Origin: Amycolatopsis balhimycina FH 1894
GTDB lineage: Bacteria > Actinomycetota > Actinomycetes > Mycobacteriales > Pseudonocardiaceae
Length of the DNA stretch: 64,000 nt
Direction of reading: 5' to 3'
Assembly: GCF_000384295.1 (NCBI RefSeq)
Contig: NZ_KB913037.1
Coordinates: 5,762,822 to 5,826,821 of the forward strand
The first letter of the stretch is position 1. The number at the start of each line of letters is the position of its first letter. The notes beneath the pieces were generated by a model. That model was not told the origin of the DNA. It saw only the letters and a program-made list of their open reading frames with translations, and did no database searches. Position numbers and translations under genes: made by a program. Shown piece after piece: positions 9,355 to 17,059 of the stretch.

Positions 9355-10955
9355 CGACCACCGAGGCGCCCCCCAAGACTCCGCAAGGCCCTACGCCCGC
9401 GAAGCGCACTTTCGCCTTCTTCCGCAACACCTGGCGCGGCCTGACGTCGATGCGCATCGCGCTCGTCCTGCTGTTCCTGCTCGCCCTCGCCGCCCTGCCC
9501 GGTGCGCTCCTGCCGCAGCGGAAGCTCAACGCCCCCAAGGTCGACGAGTACATCGCCGCCCACGGCTGGTGGGGGACGCTGCTCGACAAGCTCGAGTTCT
9601 ACGACGTCTACTCCAGCATCTGGTTCTCGGCGATCTACCTGCTGCTGATGATCTCGCTCGTCGGCTGCCTCACCCCGCGCACCTTCGAGTACCTCAAGGC
9701 GATGCGCGCCAAGCCGGTGCTGACCCCGCGCAACCTCGCGCGGATGCCGCACTACCGGCTCGGCCGCGGCAAGTCCGATGTGTCAGACGCTGCCGCCGAG
9801 ATCGCCGCCGTCCACAAGCAGCTCTCCGGCTGGCGCCGCGTCGAGCGCGAAGAGGCCGGCGGCGTCCGCACGATCTCCGCCGAACGCGGCTTCCTCCGCG
9901 AGACCGGCAACCTGATCTTCCACTTCAGCATGCTCGGCCTGATCGTGTTCTTCGCCCTCGGCAAGCTCTACGGCTACGAGGGGCAGGTCATCGTCCAGGC
10001 CGACGGCGACAGCTTCTGCAACGCCGGCATCTACAACTACGACTCCTTCAACGCGGGCCTGCGCGTCGACGGCACCGATCTCAACCCGTTCTGCGTGAAG
10101 GTCGACGACTTCGCCGCGCGCTACACCCAGTCCGGCCAGCCCGACTACTACCACTCGAACATCGAGTACCAGTCCGGCCAGGACCTGGAGACGAACACCT
10201 GGCGCCCGTACGGCCTCGAGGTCAACTCGCCGCTGCGCACCGCGGGCGACCGCGTCTACCTGCTCGGCCACGGCTACTCGCCGAAGTTCACGGTCACCTT
10301 CCCGGACGGCGCCCAGCGGACGCTGAACACCCAGTGGCGCACGGTCGACCCGAGCACGATGCTCGCCGAAGGCGCGACGAAGTTCGACCAGCCCGGCATC
10401 ACCGACGAGGTGCAGCGGCGGACCCGCCAGCTGGCCATCACCGGCCTGTTCGCCCCGACGGCCTTCATGCACGGGAACGTCCTGACGTCGTCGGCGCCCG
10501 AGGCGGACGACCCGGCCGTCGCCGTCGACATCCTGCGGGGTGACCTCGGCCTCGACGCCGGGCGCGGCCAGTCGGTGTTCGAGGTCGACCAGACGCTCGT
10601 CGACGACGGCAGGCTGAAGAAGGTCGCCCGCGAGAACCTGAAGGCCGGCCAGGAGATCAAGCTCGACGACGGCACGAAGGTCCGCTTCGACGGCGTCGGC
10701 CAGTGGGTGTCGCTGCAGGTCTCCCACGACCCGACGCAGGGGTTCGTGCTCGGCTTCGCCGTCGCGATGTTCCTCGGCCTCGGCGCGTCCCTGCTGGTCA
10801 AGCGCCGCCGGCTGTGGGTGCGGGTGAAACCGGGGACCGAGGACGACCCGGGTACGGTGATCGAGGTCGCCGGGCTGGCCCGCACGGATCAGGCCGGGTA
10901 CGGCGAAGAGTTCCACCGGGTCAGTGAACGCTTGATCAGTGGGCAGAAGGGCTGA
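9351..10955 (+). CDS. resB: Cytochrome c biogenesis protein ResB (Ccs1)
   Basis: 534 aa, a usual length for ResB. A cytoplasmic N-terminus is followed by RNTWRGLTSMRIALVLLFLL (first helix), a second helix with YLLLMISLVGCLTPRTFEYL, a third near NLIFHFSMLGLIVFFALG, a large extracytoplasmic domain of about 270 residues, and a last helix near FVLGFAVAMFLGLGASLLV. ResB and CcsB form the system II cytochrome c synthase that delivers heme to the outside and attaches it to apocytochrome CXXCH sites. It overlaps ccdA by 4 nt and is followed by ccsB after 3 nt. Confidence 0.95.
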   Translation: MTTTEAPPKTPQGPTPAKRTFAFFRNTWRGLTSMRIALVLLFLLALAALPGALLPQRKLNAPKVDEYIAAHGWWGTLLDKLEFYDVYSSIWFSAIYLLLMISLVGCLTPRTFEYLKAMRAKPVLTPRNLARMPHYRLGRGKSDVSDAAAEIAAVHKQLSGWRRVEREEAGGVRTISAERGFLRETGNLIFHFSMLGLIVFFALGKLYGYEGQVIVQADGDSFCNAGIYNYDSFNAGLRVDGTDLNPFCVKVDDFAARYTQSGQPDYYHSNIEYQSGQDLETNTWRPYGLEVNSPLRTAGDRVYLLGHGYSPKFTVTFPDGAQRTLNTQWRTVDPSTMLAEGATKFDQPGITDEVQRRTRQLAITGLFAPTAFMHGNVLTSSAPEADDPAVAVDILRGDLGLDAGRGQSVFEVDQTLVDDGRLKKVARENLKAGQEIKLDDGTKVRFDGVGQWVSLQVSHDPTQGFVLGFAVAMFLGLGASLLVKRRRLWVRVKPGTEDDPGTVIEVAGLARTDQAGYGEEFHRVSERLISGQKG

Positions 10956-10958
10956 GGC

Positions 10959-11927
10959 ATGCCGATCAACGAGACGCTGTCGACCTACAGCGACTGGCTG
11001 TACACCACCGCCGCGGCGATCTACGTCGTCGCGCTGATGATGACGCTGATCGAGCAGGGCTTCGGCGCAAAGGGCCGGCTCGCCACCGAGCGCGCGAAGC
11101 TGCGGGCGCGCGAGCTCGTCGGCGCCGGCGGCCCGCCCGTGGAGGAGGTCCCGGCCGCGCAGCGCGAGGTCGGCCGCCCCGAGCGGATCGGCCGGATGGG
11201 CGCGTCGCTGCTCGTGCTCGGCGCGCTGCTGCAGCTGTCGGCGATCGTGCTGCGCGGCCTCGCCGTGCACCGCGCGCCGTGGGGCAACATGTACGAGTAC
11301 GGCATGGCCGTCACCTTCATCACCGTCCTCACCTGGCTGATCGTGATGTCGAAGTTCCCGGTCCGGCACCTCACCGGCTTCCTGCTGCTGCCCGTCGTGA
11401 TCCTGATGTTCGTCAACGGCACGCTGCTGTACACGACCGCGGCGCCGGTGCAGCCCGCGCTGCAGTCGTACTGGCTGGTCATCCACGTCTCGGCGGCCAT
11501 CATCGGCTCCGGTGTCTTCCTGGTGCCGGGCGTCGCGAGCGTGCTTTACCTGTTCCGGGCGGCCTACGACAAGGACGCCACGAAGTTCGCCCGGTTCGCC
11601 TCGAAGCTGCCCGAGGCCGACGTCCTCGACCGGATCGCCTACCGGACCACCATCTTCGCCTTCCCGGTGTTCACCTTCGGCGTGCTCTGCGGCGCGGTCT
11701 GGGCCGAGTCGGCGTGGGGCCGGTTCTGGGGCTGGGACCCCAAGGAGACCGTCGCCTTCATCGCCTGGGTGGTCTACGCGGCCTACCTGCACTCGCGGGC
11801 GACCGCGGGCTGGCGCGGGGCCCGGGCCGCGGCCGTCAACATCGCCGGGTTCGCCGCGATCGTCTTCAACCTGTTCTTCGTGAACCTCGTCACCGCGGGC
11901 CTGCACTCCTACGCCGGGGTGGGCTGA
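10959..11927 (+). CDS. ccsB: Cytochrome c biogenesis protein CcsB/CcsA (heme handling)
   Basis: 322 aa with about eight hydrophobic helices. The tryptophan-rich heme-binding motif FWGWDPKETVAFIAWVVYAA is present, together with external histidines such as that in VHRAPWGNMYEYGM. This is the ResC/CcsA-type partner of ResB: it binds heme on the outer face and, with ResB, ligates it to c-type cytochromes. It starts 3 nt after resB. The four preceding genes plus this one make a complete system II pathway. Confidence 0.95.
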   Translation: MPINETLSTYSDWLYTTAAAIYVVALMMTLIEQGFGAKGRLATERAKLRARELVGAGGPPVEEVPAAQREVGRPERIGRMGASLLVLGALLQLSAIVLRGLAVHRAPWGNMYEYGMAVTFITVLTWLIVMSKFPVRHLTGFLLLPVVILMFVNGTLLYTTAAPVQPALQSYWLVIHVSAAIIGSGVFLVPGVASVLYLFRAAYDKDATKFARFASKLPEADVLDRIAYRTTIFAFPVFTFGVLCGAVWAESAWGRFWGWDPKETVAFIAWVVYAAYLHSRATAGWRGARAAAVNIAGFAAIVFNLFFVNLVTAGLHSYAGVG

Positions 11928-12002
11928 GCATCCCGCGCGTCCGCCGACTACCGTCGACATCGGGGGCGGAGTGTCAGGCGGAGCGCGTGGAGGTTTTCAC
12001 CG

Positions 12003-13316
12003 GTGACCGGACCCAGCGAAGAATCGGCTCCAGGCCACCCCGAACCGGCCGCTGCCCCGCAGCAGCCGGGGCTGTTCGCCGACGACCGGACGGACTCGCA
12101 CCCGCACCCCGAGACGTCGGGCGTGTACGACCTGCAGCCCACGCAGGCGGTGGCGCCGCCCAACCCGGCGGTGTCGGGCCCGCACCAGGTACCCAACCCC
12201 GCCGTGTCCGGTCCGCACCAGGTGCCCTATGGCTACGACCAGAACCTGCCGCCGCTGCAGCCCCAGTACGACCCGGCCCAGCAGTATGCCCAGGCCCAGG
12301 CTCAGGCCCAGTACCCGCAGCAGCCGTCGGGTTTGCCGCAGCCCCAGGGCGGCCGCCACGCGGCGCCGCAGCAGCCCGGCCACGGCCATGATCTGTCGAC
12401 CGCGCACCTGGTCAAGCAGACCAAGCGGCCCCCGCAGTCCGGCTGGCGCAAGGCGGTCTACGTCGGCACCGGGAAGCTGGTCAACCCGGGGGAGAGCCCG
12501 GCGGACGCCCAGCGCCGCGAGCTCATCGCGCGCGTCAACCAGCCGCTGCGCGGGTGCTACAAGATCGCGATGCTGTCGCTGAAGGGCGGCGTCGGCAAGA
12601 CCACCGTGACGACGACGCTGGGCTCGACGTTCGCGTCCCTGCGCGGCGACCGCGTCGTCGCCGTGGACGCCAACCCGGACCGCGGCACGCTGTCGCAGAA
12701 GATCCCGCTGGAGACCACCGCGACGGTCCGCCACCTGCTGCGTGACGCGGCCCGCATCACGCGCTACAGCGACGTCCGGTCCTACACGTCCCAGGGCTCG
12801 AGCCGGCTGGAGATCCTGGCCAGCGAGCAGGACCCGGCCGTCTCGGAGGCCTTCTCCGAGGGCGACTACCGGCGCACGATCAACCTGCTGGAGCACTTCT
12901 ACAACATCGTGCTCACCGACTGCGGGACCGGGCTGATGCACTCGGCGATGAAGGGCGTCCTGGACGTCGCGGACGCGCTGGTCGTGGTGTCGTCCGGCTC
13001 GGTCGACGGCGCCCGCAGCGCCTCGGCGACGCTGGACTGGCTCGAAGCCCACGGCTACGGCGAGCTGGTGAAACGCTCGGTGGCGGTGATCAACTCGGTC
13101 CGTCCCAAGGGCGGCTCGGTCGACCTCGACAAGCTGTCGGCGCACTTCGGCGCGAAGGTCCGGGCCGTGTGCAAGGTGCCGTTCGACCCGCACCTGGAGG
13201 AAGGTGCCGAGATCGAGCTGGACCGCCTGTCCGGCGAAACCCGCCTGGCCCTGCTGGACCTCGCGGCGACCGTCGCCGACGGCTTCGCGACCCCGCTCTC
13301 CCAGGGCTACCGCTGA
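12003..13316 (+). CDS. MinD/ParA-family ATPase with long Pro/Gln-rich N-terminus
   Basis: 437 aa, GTG start preceded by GTGGAGG at proper spacing. The first ~165 residues are low-complexity, rich in Pro, Gln and Ala with PNPAVSGPHQV repeated. The C-terminal domain (from about 180) carries the deviant Walker A LKGGVGKTTVTTTLG near 194-201, DANPDRGTLSQK (switch I-like), VLTDCGTG (Walker B-like) and VINSVRPKGGSV. Such proteins include MinD-like ATPases linked to ESX secretion (EspI type) and the Rv0530-type protein of mycobacteria, which also follows the ccs genes. Its partner and cargo are unknown. The place directly after ccsB suggests a link to cytochrome assembly or its membrane placement. 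Confidence 0.85.
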   Translation: MTGPSEESAPGHPEPAAAPQQPGLFADDRTDSHPHPETSGVYDLQPTQAVAPPNPAVSGPHQVPNPAVSGPHQVPYGYDQNLPPLQPQYDPAQQYAQAQAQAQYPQQPSGLPQPQGGRHAAPQQPGHGHDLSTAHLVKQTKRPPQSGWRKAVYVGTGKLVNPGESPADAQRRELIARVNQPLRGCYKIAMLSLKGGVGKTTVTTTLGSTFASLRGDRVVAVDANPDRGTLSQKIPLETTATVRHLLRDAARITRYSDVRSYTSQGSSRLEILASEQDPAVSEAFSEGDYRRTINLLEHFYNIVLTDCGTGLMHSAMKGVLDVADALVVVSSGSVDGARSASATLDWLEAHGYGELVKRSVAVINSVRPKGGSVDLDKLSAHFGAKVRAVCKVPFDPHLEEGAEIELDRLSGETRLALLDLAATVADGFATPLSQGYR

Positions 13317-13323
13317 CCCACAA

Positions 13324-13443
13324 CCCGCGTGATCAGGCCCGTAACCGGCGTGATTGAAGCCGTAACTCGCGTGATTGAAGCCGGAACTCGCGAGTTACGG
13401 CCCGAATCACGCGAGTTACGGGCTCAGTCACGTGAGTTACGGG
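13324..13443. repeat. Intergenic inverted-repeat block, CGTAACTCGCGTGATT family
   Basis: Between two convergent stop codons (13316 and 13465). CCGTAACTCGCGTGATT (13360-13376) is matched by its perfect reverse complement at 13405-13421 (17-bp arms). A self-palindrome AACTCGCGAGTT (13385-13396) lies in the middle, and further degenerate units (GTAACCGGCGTGAT, GTCACGTGAGTTACGG) flank it. The block can fold into strong hairpins and may act as a bidirectional terminator. It is built from repeated units rather than a single stem. Confidence 0.8.
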
Positions 13444-13464
13444 TTCGGTGAAGGTAAAGACTGC

Positions 13465-13650
13465 CTAGAGGTCTTCGTCCCGGCGCTTGCGCTGCTGTTC
13501 GGCCAGCTGACGCAGGAAGTCGGGGTCGTCGTCCGGGGCGAGGGGCGCGCGGCGGGCGGTCGACGGGACCCCGATCCGCTGGCCGGCGAACGATCGCCAC
13601 AGGAGCAGGGCGACGACCAGCGCGCCGACCGCCGCGAGCAGAGCGAGCAT
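13465..13650 (-). CDS. Small membrane protein, function unknown
   Basis: 61 aa, ATG start with GGAAGGA as ribosome binding site. One N-terminal helix (MLALLAAVGALVVALLLW) is followed by a charged cytoplasmic tail with DDDPDFLRQLAEQQRKRRD, which looks alpha-helical. No known domain is recognised. The start codon, ribosome binding site and the one-helix-plus-charged-tail form make it a credible gene. Convergent with the MinD-like gene across the repeat block. Confidence 0.75.
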   Translation of the reverse strand: MLALLAAVGALVVALLLWRSFAGQRIGVPSTARRAPLAPDDDPDFLRQLAEQQRKRRDEDL

Positions 13651-13736
13651 GCCGGATCCTTCCGTATGGCTGCCAGTCCCCCGAGGTTAACCTCTCCGGC
13701 GGTGTGATGGGCCTAAGCCGGGTCGGCAATACACGA

Positions 13737-13781
13737 GGGGCCGTGCGGGACGGGTTGTTCCCCCGTACCCGACACGGCCCC
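13737..13781. terminator. Hairpin downstream of bldC
   Basis: GGGGCCGTG (13737-13745) pairs with CACGGCCCC (13773-13781), extended by a few G-C pairs after a bulge. It lies 15 nt past the bldC stop on the minus strand and is followed by no clear T tract, as is usual in high-GC actinobacteria. Confidence 0.55.
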
Positions 13782-13795
13782 GCGCCGGAGATGGT

Positions 13796-14008
13796 TCAGG
13801 CGTTGCGCGCCGGTTCGCTGGCGTCGGTGGTCAGCTCGGCGAGGAGCTCGTTCACCTCGGACTCCCGGAACCGCCGGTGTCCGCCGGGGGTGCGGATCGA
13901 GCCGATCCGGCCCGCGGTCGCCCACCGGGTCACCGTCTTGGGGTCCACTCGGAACAGCGCTGCCACCTCGCCTGGGGTGAGCAGGCGTCCGCCCATCGTC
14001 GCGGTCAT
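13796..14008 (-). CDS. bldC: BldC-type MerR-like developmental regulator
   Basis: 70 aa. The ATG start at 14008 is chosen because AAGGAGG lies 7 nt upstream. The winged-helix DNA-binding domain covers most of the protein: LLTPGEVAALFRVDPKTVTRW, then AGRIGSIRTPGGHRRFRESEV, nearly the BldC consensus. BldC in Streptomyces binds cooperatively as head-to-tail multimers and controls the onset of development. Its presence suggests a morphologically differentiating actinomycete. It is transcribed away from the AsnC gene across a 278-bp divergent region. Confidence 0.93.
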   Translation of the reverse strand: MTATMGGRLLTPGEVAALFRVDPKTVTRWATAGRIGSIRTPGGHRRFRESEVNELLAELTTDASEPARNA

Positions 14009-14150
14009 TTTCCGCCTCCTTAACGAACTCACTGCTATACCGGAGGCGTCCGAGCCCTTCTGCTCGTCGCGCCGGGGTAGCCAACACGGCAATCGTTGCA
14101 CTTCACCCGTCGGGTACTCGAACGGTTGTCCACGAGTAAAGAGCCCTTAA

Positions 14151-14178
14151 AGGTCAAAACGGACAGTTTGTTTGACCT
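14151..14178. promoter_or_regulatory. Inverted repeat in the bldC/asnC divergent region
   Basis: AGGTCAAA (14151-14158) and TTTGACCT (14171-14178) form 8-bp arms separated by 12 nt, in an AT-richer patch. Probably an operator for one of the two flanking regulators. The rest of 14009-14286 holds no gene I can support; a TATAGC-like -10 for bldC is possible near 14034-14039. Confidence 0.4.
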
Positions 14179-14274
14179 CTGCAACTGATATCCGGTGACA
14201 TGACGTGCCAGGACGACGTCCGTCGCGGTATCGGGCGCGGGGCGGTGGTGCCAATGGGGGATTGTCCAACCGCA

Positions 14275-14280
14275 TAGAGT
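14275..14280 (+). promoter_or_regulatory. -10 box of leaderless asnC-family transcript
   Basis: TAGAGT lies 6 nt before the GTG at 14287, identical in sequence and spacing to the box at 181-186. Confidence 0.6.
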
Positions 14281-14286
14281 GATCCT

Positions 14287-14760
14287 GTGGATCAGTTGGA
14301 CCGGAAGATCATCGCAGCGTTGCGCATCAACGGACGGGCCACTTACGCAGACCTCGGACGGGCCGTCGGGCTGTCCGCGTCGTCGGTGCACGAACGGGTG
14401 GGCAAGCTGGAAGCCGCCGGCGTGATCACCGGCTACCACGCGGTCGTCGACCCGAGCTCGGTCGGTCTCGGCGTCACCGCCCTCGTCAGCATCCACCCGA
14501 CCGACACCGCCACGGAGGACGACGTCGCCGACGCGCTCGCCGAGCTCGACGAGGTCGAGAGCTGCTACGCGGTGGCCGGGGACGAGGCGTTCGTCGTCAA
14601 GGTGCGCGTGCCGACCGTCGACGAGCTGGAGCGGACCCTCGGCAGGCTCCGCCGCATCGCCGGCGTCGGGCGGACGAACACCACCGTCGTGCTCTCGACG
14701 CGCTTCGAAGGCCGGCCGAACAACGCGGGGCTGCAGAAAGACCGGCAAGGCGGGGCGTAG
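14287..14760 (+). CDS. Lrp/AsnC family transcriptional regulator
   Basis: 157 aa. The N-terminal helix-turn-helix begins DQLDRKIIAALRINGRATYADLGRAVGLSASSVHERVGKLE and is followed by a C-terminal RAM/ligand domain (about 70-145), the complete two-domain form. Members sense amino acids or related molecules. The gene stands immediately upstream of a DUF4229 protein and a Cds1-like cysteine desulfhydrase, so cysteine or a related amino acid is a reasonable ligand guess; that is inference from context. Leaderless start. Confidence 0.93.
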   Translation: MDQLDRKIIAALRINGRATYADLGRAVGLSASSVHERVGKLEAAGVITGYHAVVDPSSVGLGVTALVSIHPTDTATEDDVADALAELDEVESCYAVAGDEAFVVKVRVPTVDELERTLGRLRRIAGVGRTNTTVVLSTRFEGRPNNAGLQKDRQGGA

Positions 14761-14771
14761 CCTGCGTTGAT

Positions 14772-15059
14772 GTGAGCGACGAGAAAGCCCCGAACCTGGC
14801 CCGCGACCTGACGCTGTACCTCCTGGCGCGGTTCGTGCTGGTCGCGGTGATCGCGTGGGCGCTGACGCTGGCGACCGTGCCGCTGCTGGTCGCCTTGCTC
14901 ATCGGCCTGGTCGTCGGGCTGCCGCTCGGTCTGCTGCTCTTCCGCCCGCTCAACGCCCGCGTCACGGCCGGCCTGGCCAAGCGCAACGAGAAGCGTGCTC
15001 GGGCCCGCGCCGAGTTGCGCGCTCAGCTCCGGGGCGACGCCGCCGGGCAGCCCGAATGA
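14772..15059 (+). CDS. DUF4229 membrane protein
   Basis: 95 aa, GTG start. A TAGCCT box (14758-14763), overlapping the preceding stop, lies 8 nt upstream. Two helices (about 13-33 and 36-58) are followed by a strongly basic tail ([21 protein letters not shown]), the DUF4229 layout. Function unknown. The stop overlaps the ATG of the following PLP enzyme (ATGA), so the two are coupled. Confidence 0.8.
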   Translation: MSDEKAPNLARDLTLYLLARFVLVAVIAWALTLATVPLLVALLIGLVVGLPLGLLLFRPLNARVTAGLAKRNEKRARARAELRAQLRGDAAGQPE

Positions 15060-16138
15060 GCCGGCTGCACAGCCGCAGCTGGGTCCGCGAAGCCGTCCGG
15101 ATCATCGAGGCCGACGCCAACCGCAGCGCCGACACGCACCTGCACGTCTTCCCGCTGCCCCCGGAGTGGGGCATCGACCTGTACCTCAAGGACGAGTCCG
15201 TCCACCCGACCGGCTCGCTGAAGCACCGGCTGGCCCGGTCGTTGTTCCTCTACGGCCTGGTCAACGGCCACATAGGGTCGGACACCGTGCTGGTCGAGGC
15301 CTCCAGCGGGTCGACCGCGGTCTCCGAGGCCTACTTCGCCCGGATGCTCGGGCTGCGGTTCATCACCGTCGTGCCCCGGCGCACGTCGAAGGAGAAGATC
15401 GCGCTCATCGAGTTCTACGGCGGCGAGTGTCACTACGTCGACGAAGCGCCGGCGATGTATCCCGAGGCCGAGCGGCTCGCGGCCGAGTGCGGCGGGCACT
15501 ACCTCGACCAGTTCACCTACGCCGAGCGCGCGACGGACTGGCGGGGCAACAACAACATCGCCGAGTCGGTGTTCGCGCAGATGCGCTCGGAGCGCCACCC
15601 GGTCCCGGCGTGGATCGTGGTCGGCGCGGGCACGGGCGGCACGAGCGCGACCTTCGGCCGGTACGTCCGTTACAAGCGGCACACGACGAAGGTCTGCGTC
15701 GTCGACCCGGAGAACTCGTCGTTCTACGGCGCCTGGGAGACCGGCGCCCTGGACTACGCCACCGGCATGCCGTCGCGGATCGAAGGGATCGGACGCCCGC
15801 GGTGCGAGCCGTCGTTCGTGCCCGGCGTCATCGACGAGATGTTCCGGATCCCGGACGCCGGCTCGCTGGCGGCGATCCGGCTGCTGCGCGAGCGGACCGG
15901 GCATTGGGCGGGCGGCTCGACGGGCACCAACCTGTACGGCGCCTTCCGGCTCATCTCGCGCATGGTCGAGGACGGCCAGGCGGGCAGCGTCGTCACCCTG
16001 CTGTGCGACGGCGGCGAGCGGTACGCGCACACCTACTACAACGACGAGTGGCTCGCGAAGCAGAACCTGGACCTGGCGCCGCACACCGCGTTGTTCGAGG
16101 AGTTCCTCACGACCGGGAAGTTCGTCCCGGAGAGCTAG
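15056..16138 (+). CDS. cds1: PLP-dependent cysteine desulfhydrase, Cds1-like
   Basis: 360 aa. Fold-type II PLP enzyme: the PLP lysine is K56 in [14 protein letters not shown], with the phosphate-binding glycine loop in [19 protein letters not shown] and a cofactor-contacting [16 protein letters not shown]. It matches the Cds1 (Rv3684) group of actinobacteria, which turns L-cysteine into pyruvate, ammonia and hydrogen sulfide in the cytosol; H2S production has been tied to respiration and redox balance in mycobacteria. An ordinary cysteine synthase-like role is the alternative. Convergent with menA, their stop codons overlapping at 16135-16138. Confidence 0.82.
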   Translation: MSRLHSRSWVREAVRIIEADANRSADTHLHVFPLPPEWGIDLYLKDESVHPTGSLKHRLARSLFLYGLVNGHIGSDTVLVEASSGSTAVSEAYFARMLGLRFITVVPRRTSKEKIALIEFYGGECHYVDEAPAMYPEAERLAAECGGHYLDQFTYAERATDWRGNNNIAESVFAQMRSERHPVPAWIVVGAGTGGTSATFGRYVRYKRHTTKVCVVDPENSSFYGAWETGALDYATGMPSRIEGIGRPRCEPSFVPGVIDEMFRIPDAGSLAAIRLLRERTGHWAGGSTGTNLYGAFRLISRMVEDGQAGSVVTLLCDGGERYAHTYYNDEWLAKQNLDLAPHTALFEEFLTTGKFVPES

Positions 16139-17007
16139 ATGTTCAGGCCGACCGCGGCCAGCACCGCCCACGCGAGCATCGCGAGCCCGGTGTCGCGCAG
16201 TGCCGGGATGAGGTCGCGGCCGGTCGCGTCCCGGAGGATCGCCTTGACGGACTGGGGCAGCAGAGCGGCGCTCAGCACCGTGAGCGCGGCGAGCGAGTGC
16301 GTGGTGAACTGCAGGATTCCGCTGAGCACGTACGGCACGGCGATCAGCGCCAGGTAGAGCCGGCGCGTGCCCTGGTCGCCCAGGCGCGTCGCGAGGGTGC
16401 GCTTGCCGGACTCGACGTCGGTCGGGATGTCACGGAGGTTGTTGGCCGTCAGGACCGCCGTCGAGAAGCAGCCGACCGCGACCGCGCACCCCAGCGCCGC
16501 CCAGCTGACCCGGCTGGCCTGGACGTACACCGTGCCGAGGACGCCGGCCAGGCCGAAGAACACGAAGACGGCGATCTCGCCGAAGCCGTAGTAGCCGTAA
16601 GGCTTCTTGCCGCCGGTGTAGAACCACGCGCCGAGGATGCACAGCGCGCCCATCGCCAGCAGCCACCAGTGCCCGCTGACCGCCACGAGGACCAGCCCCA
16701 GCACCCCGGCCAGGCCCAGCGCGATCAGGGCCGCCGTCAGCACGGCCTTGGGTGCGGCGACGCCCGAGCCGACCAGTCGCAGCGGGCCGACGCGGTTCTC
16801 GTCCGTGCCGCGGATGCCGTCGGAGTAGTCGTTGGCGTAGTTGACGCCGACGATCAGCGAGAGGGAGACCAGCAGCGCCAGCACCGAACGCCACCAGGAG
16901 AACGCGTCCAGCGCGATCGCCGCGCCGACGCCCGCCACCACCGGCGCCACCGCGTTGGGCAGCGTCCGCGGCCGGGCCCCTTCGATCCACTCGCTCAAGC
17001 TCGCCAT
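16135..17007 (-). CDS. menA: 1,4-dihydroxy-2-naphthoate polyprenyltransferase
   Basis: 290 aa from the ATG at 17007; an ATG at 17025 would add six residues. UbiA-family integral membrane protein with about eight or nine helices and two Asp-rich motifs, [15 protein letters not shown] (first) and [22 protein letters not shown] (second), which bind Mg-prenyl diphosphate. It joins the prenyl tail to dihydroxynaphthoate to give demethylmenaquinone, the step before MenG. Its partner enzymes MenE, MenB, MenD and MenG, and a prenyl diphosphate synthase, lie elsewhere in this window. Confidence 0.96.
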   Translation of the reverse strand: MASLSEWIEGARPRTLPNAVAPVVAGVGAAIALDAFSWWRSVLALLVSLSLIVGVNYANDYSDGIRGTDENRVGPLRLVGSGVAAPKAVLTAALIALGLAGVLGLVLVAVSGHWWLLAMGALCILGAWFYTGGKKPYGYYGFGEIAVFVFFGLAGVLGTVYVQASRVSWAALGCAVAVGCFSTAVLTANNLRDIPTDVESGKRTLATRLGDQGTRRLYLALIAVPYVLSGILQFTTHSLAALTVLSAALLPQSVKAILRDATGRDLIPALRDTGLAMLAWAVLAAVGLNI

Positions 17008-17059
17008 GGCGCCATTCAACGCCATGTCGATCAGTGCCTGACCAGGAGCCCGGACGCCG

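Noticed and set aside
13324..13443. Possible CRISPR-like array because of repeated CGTAACTCGCGTGATT units
   Set aside because: Units are inverted and of unequal spacing with no unique spacers; they fit an intergenic palindromic block.
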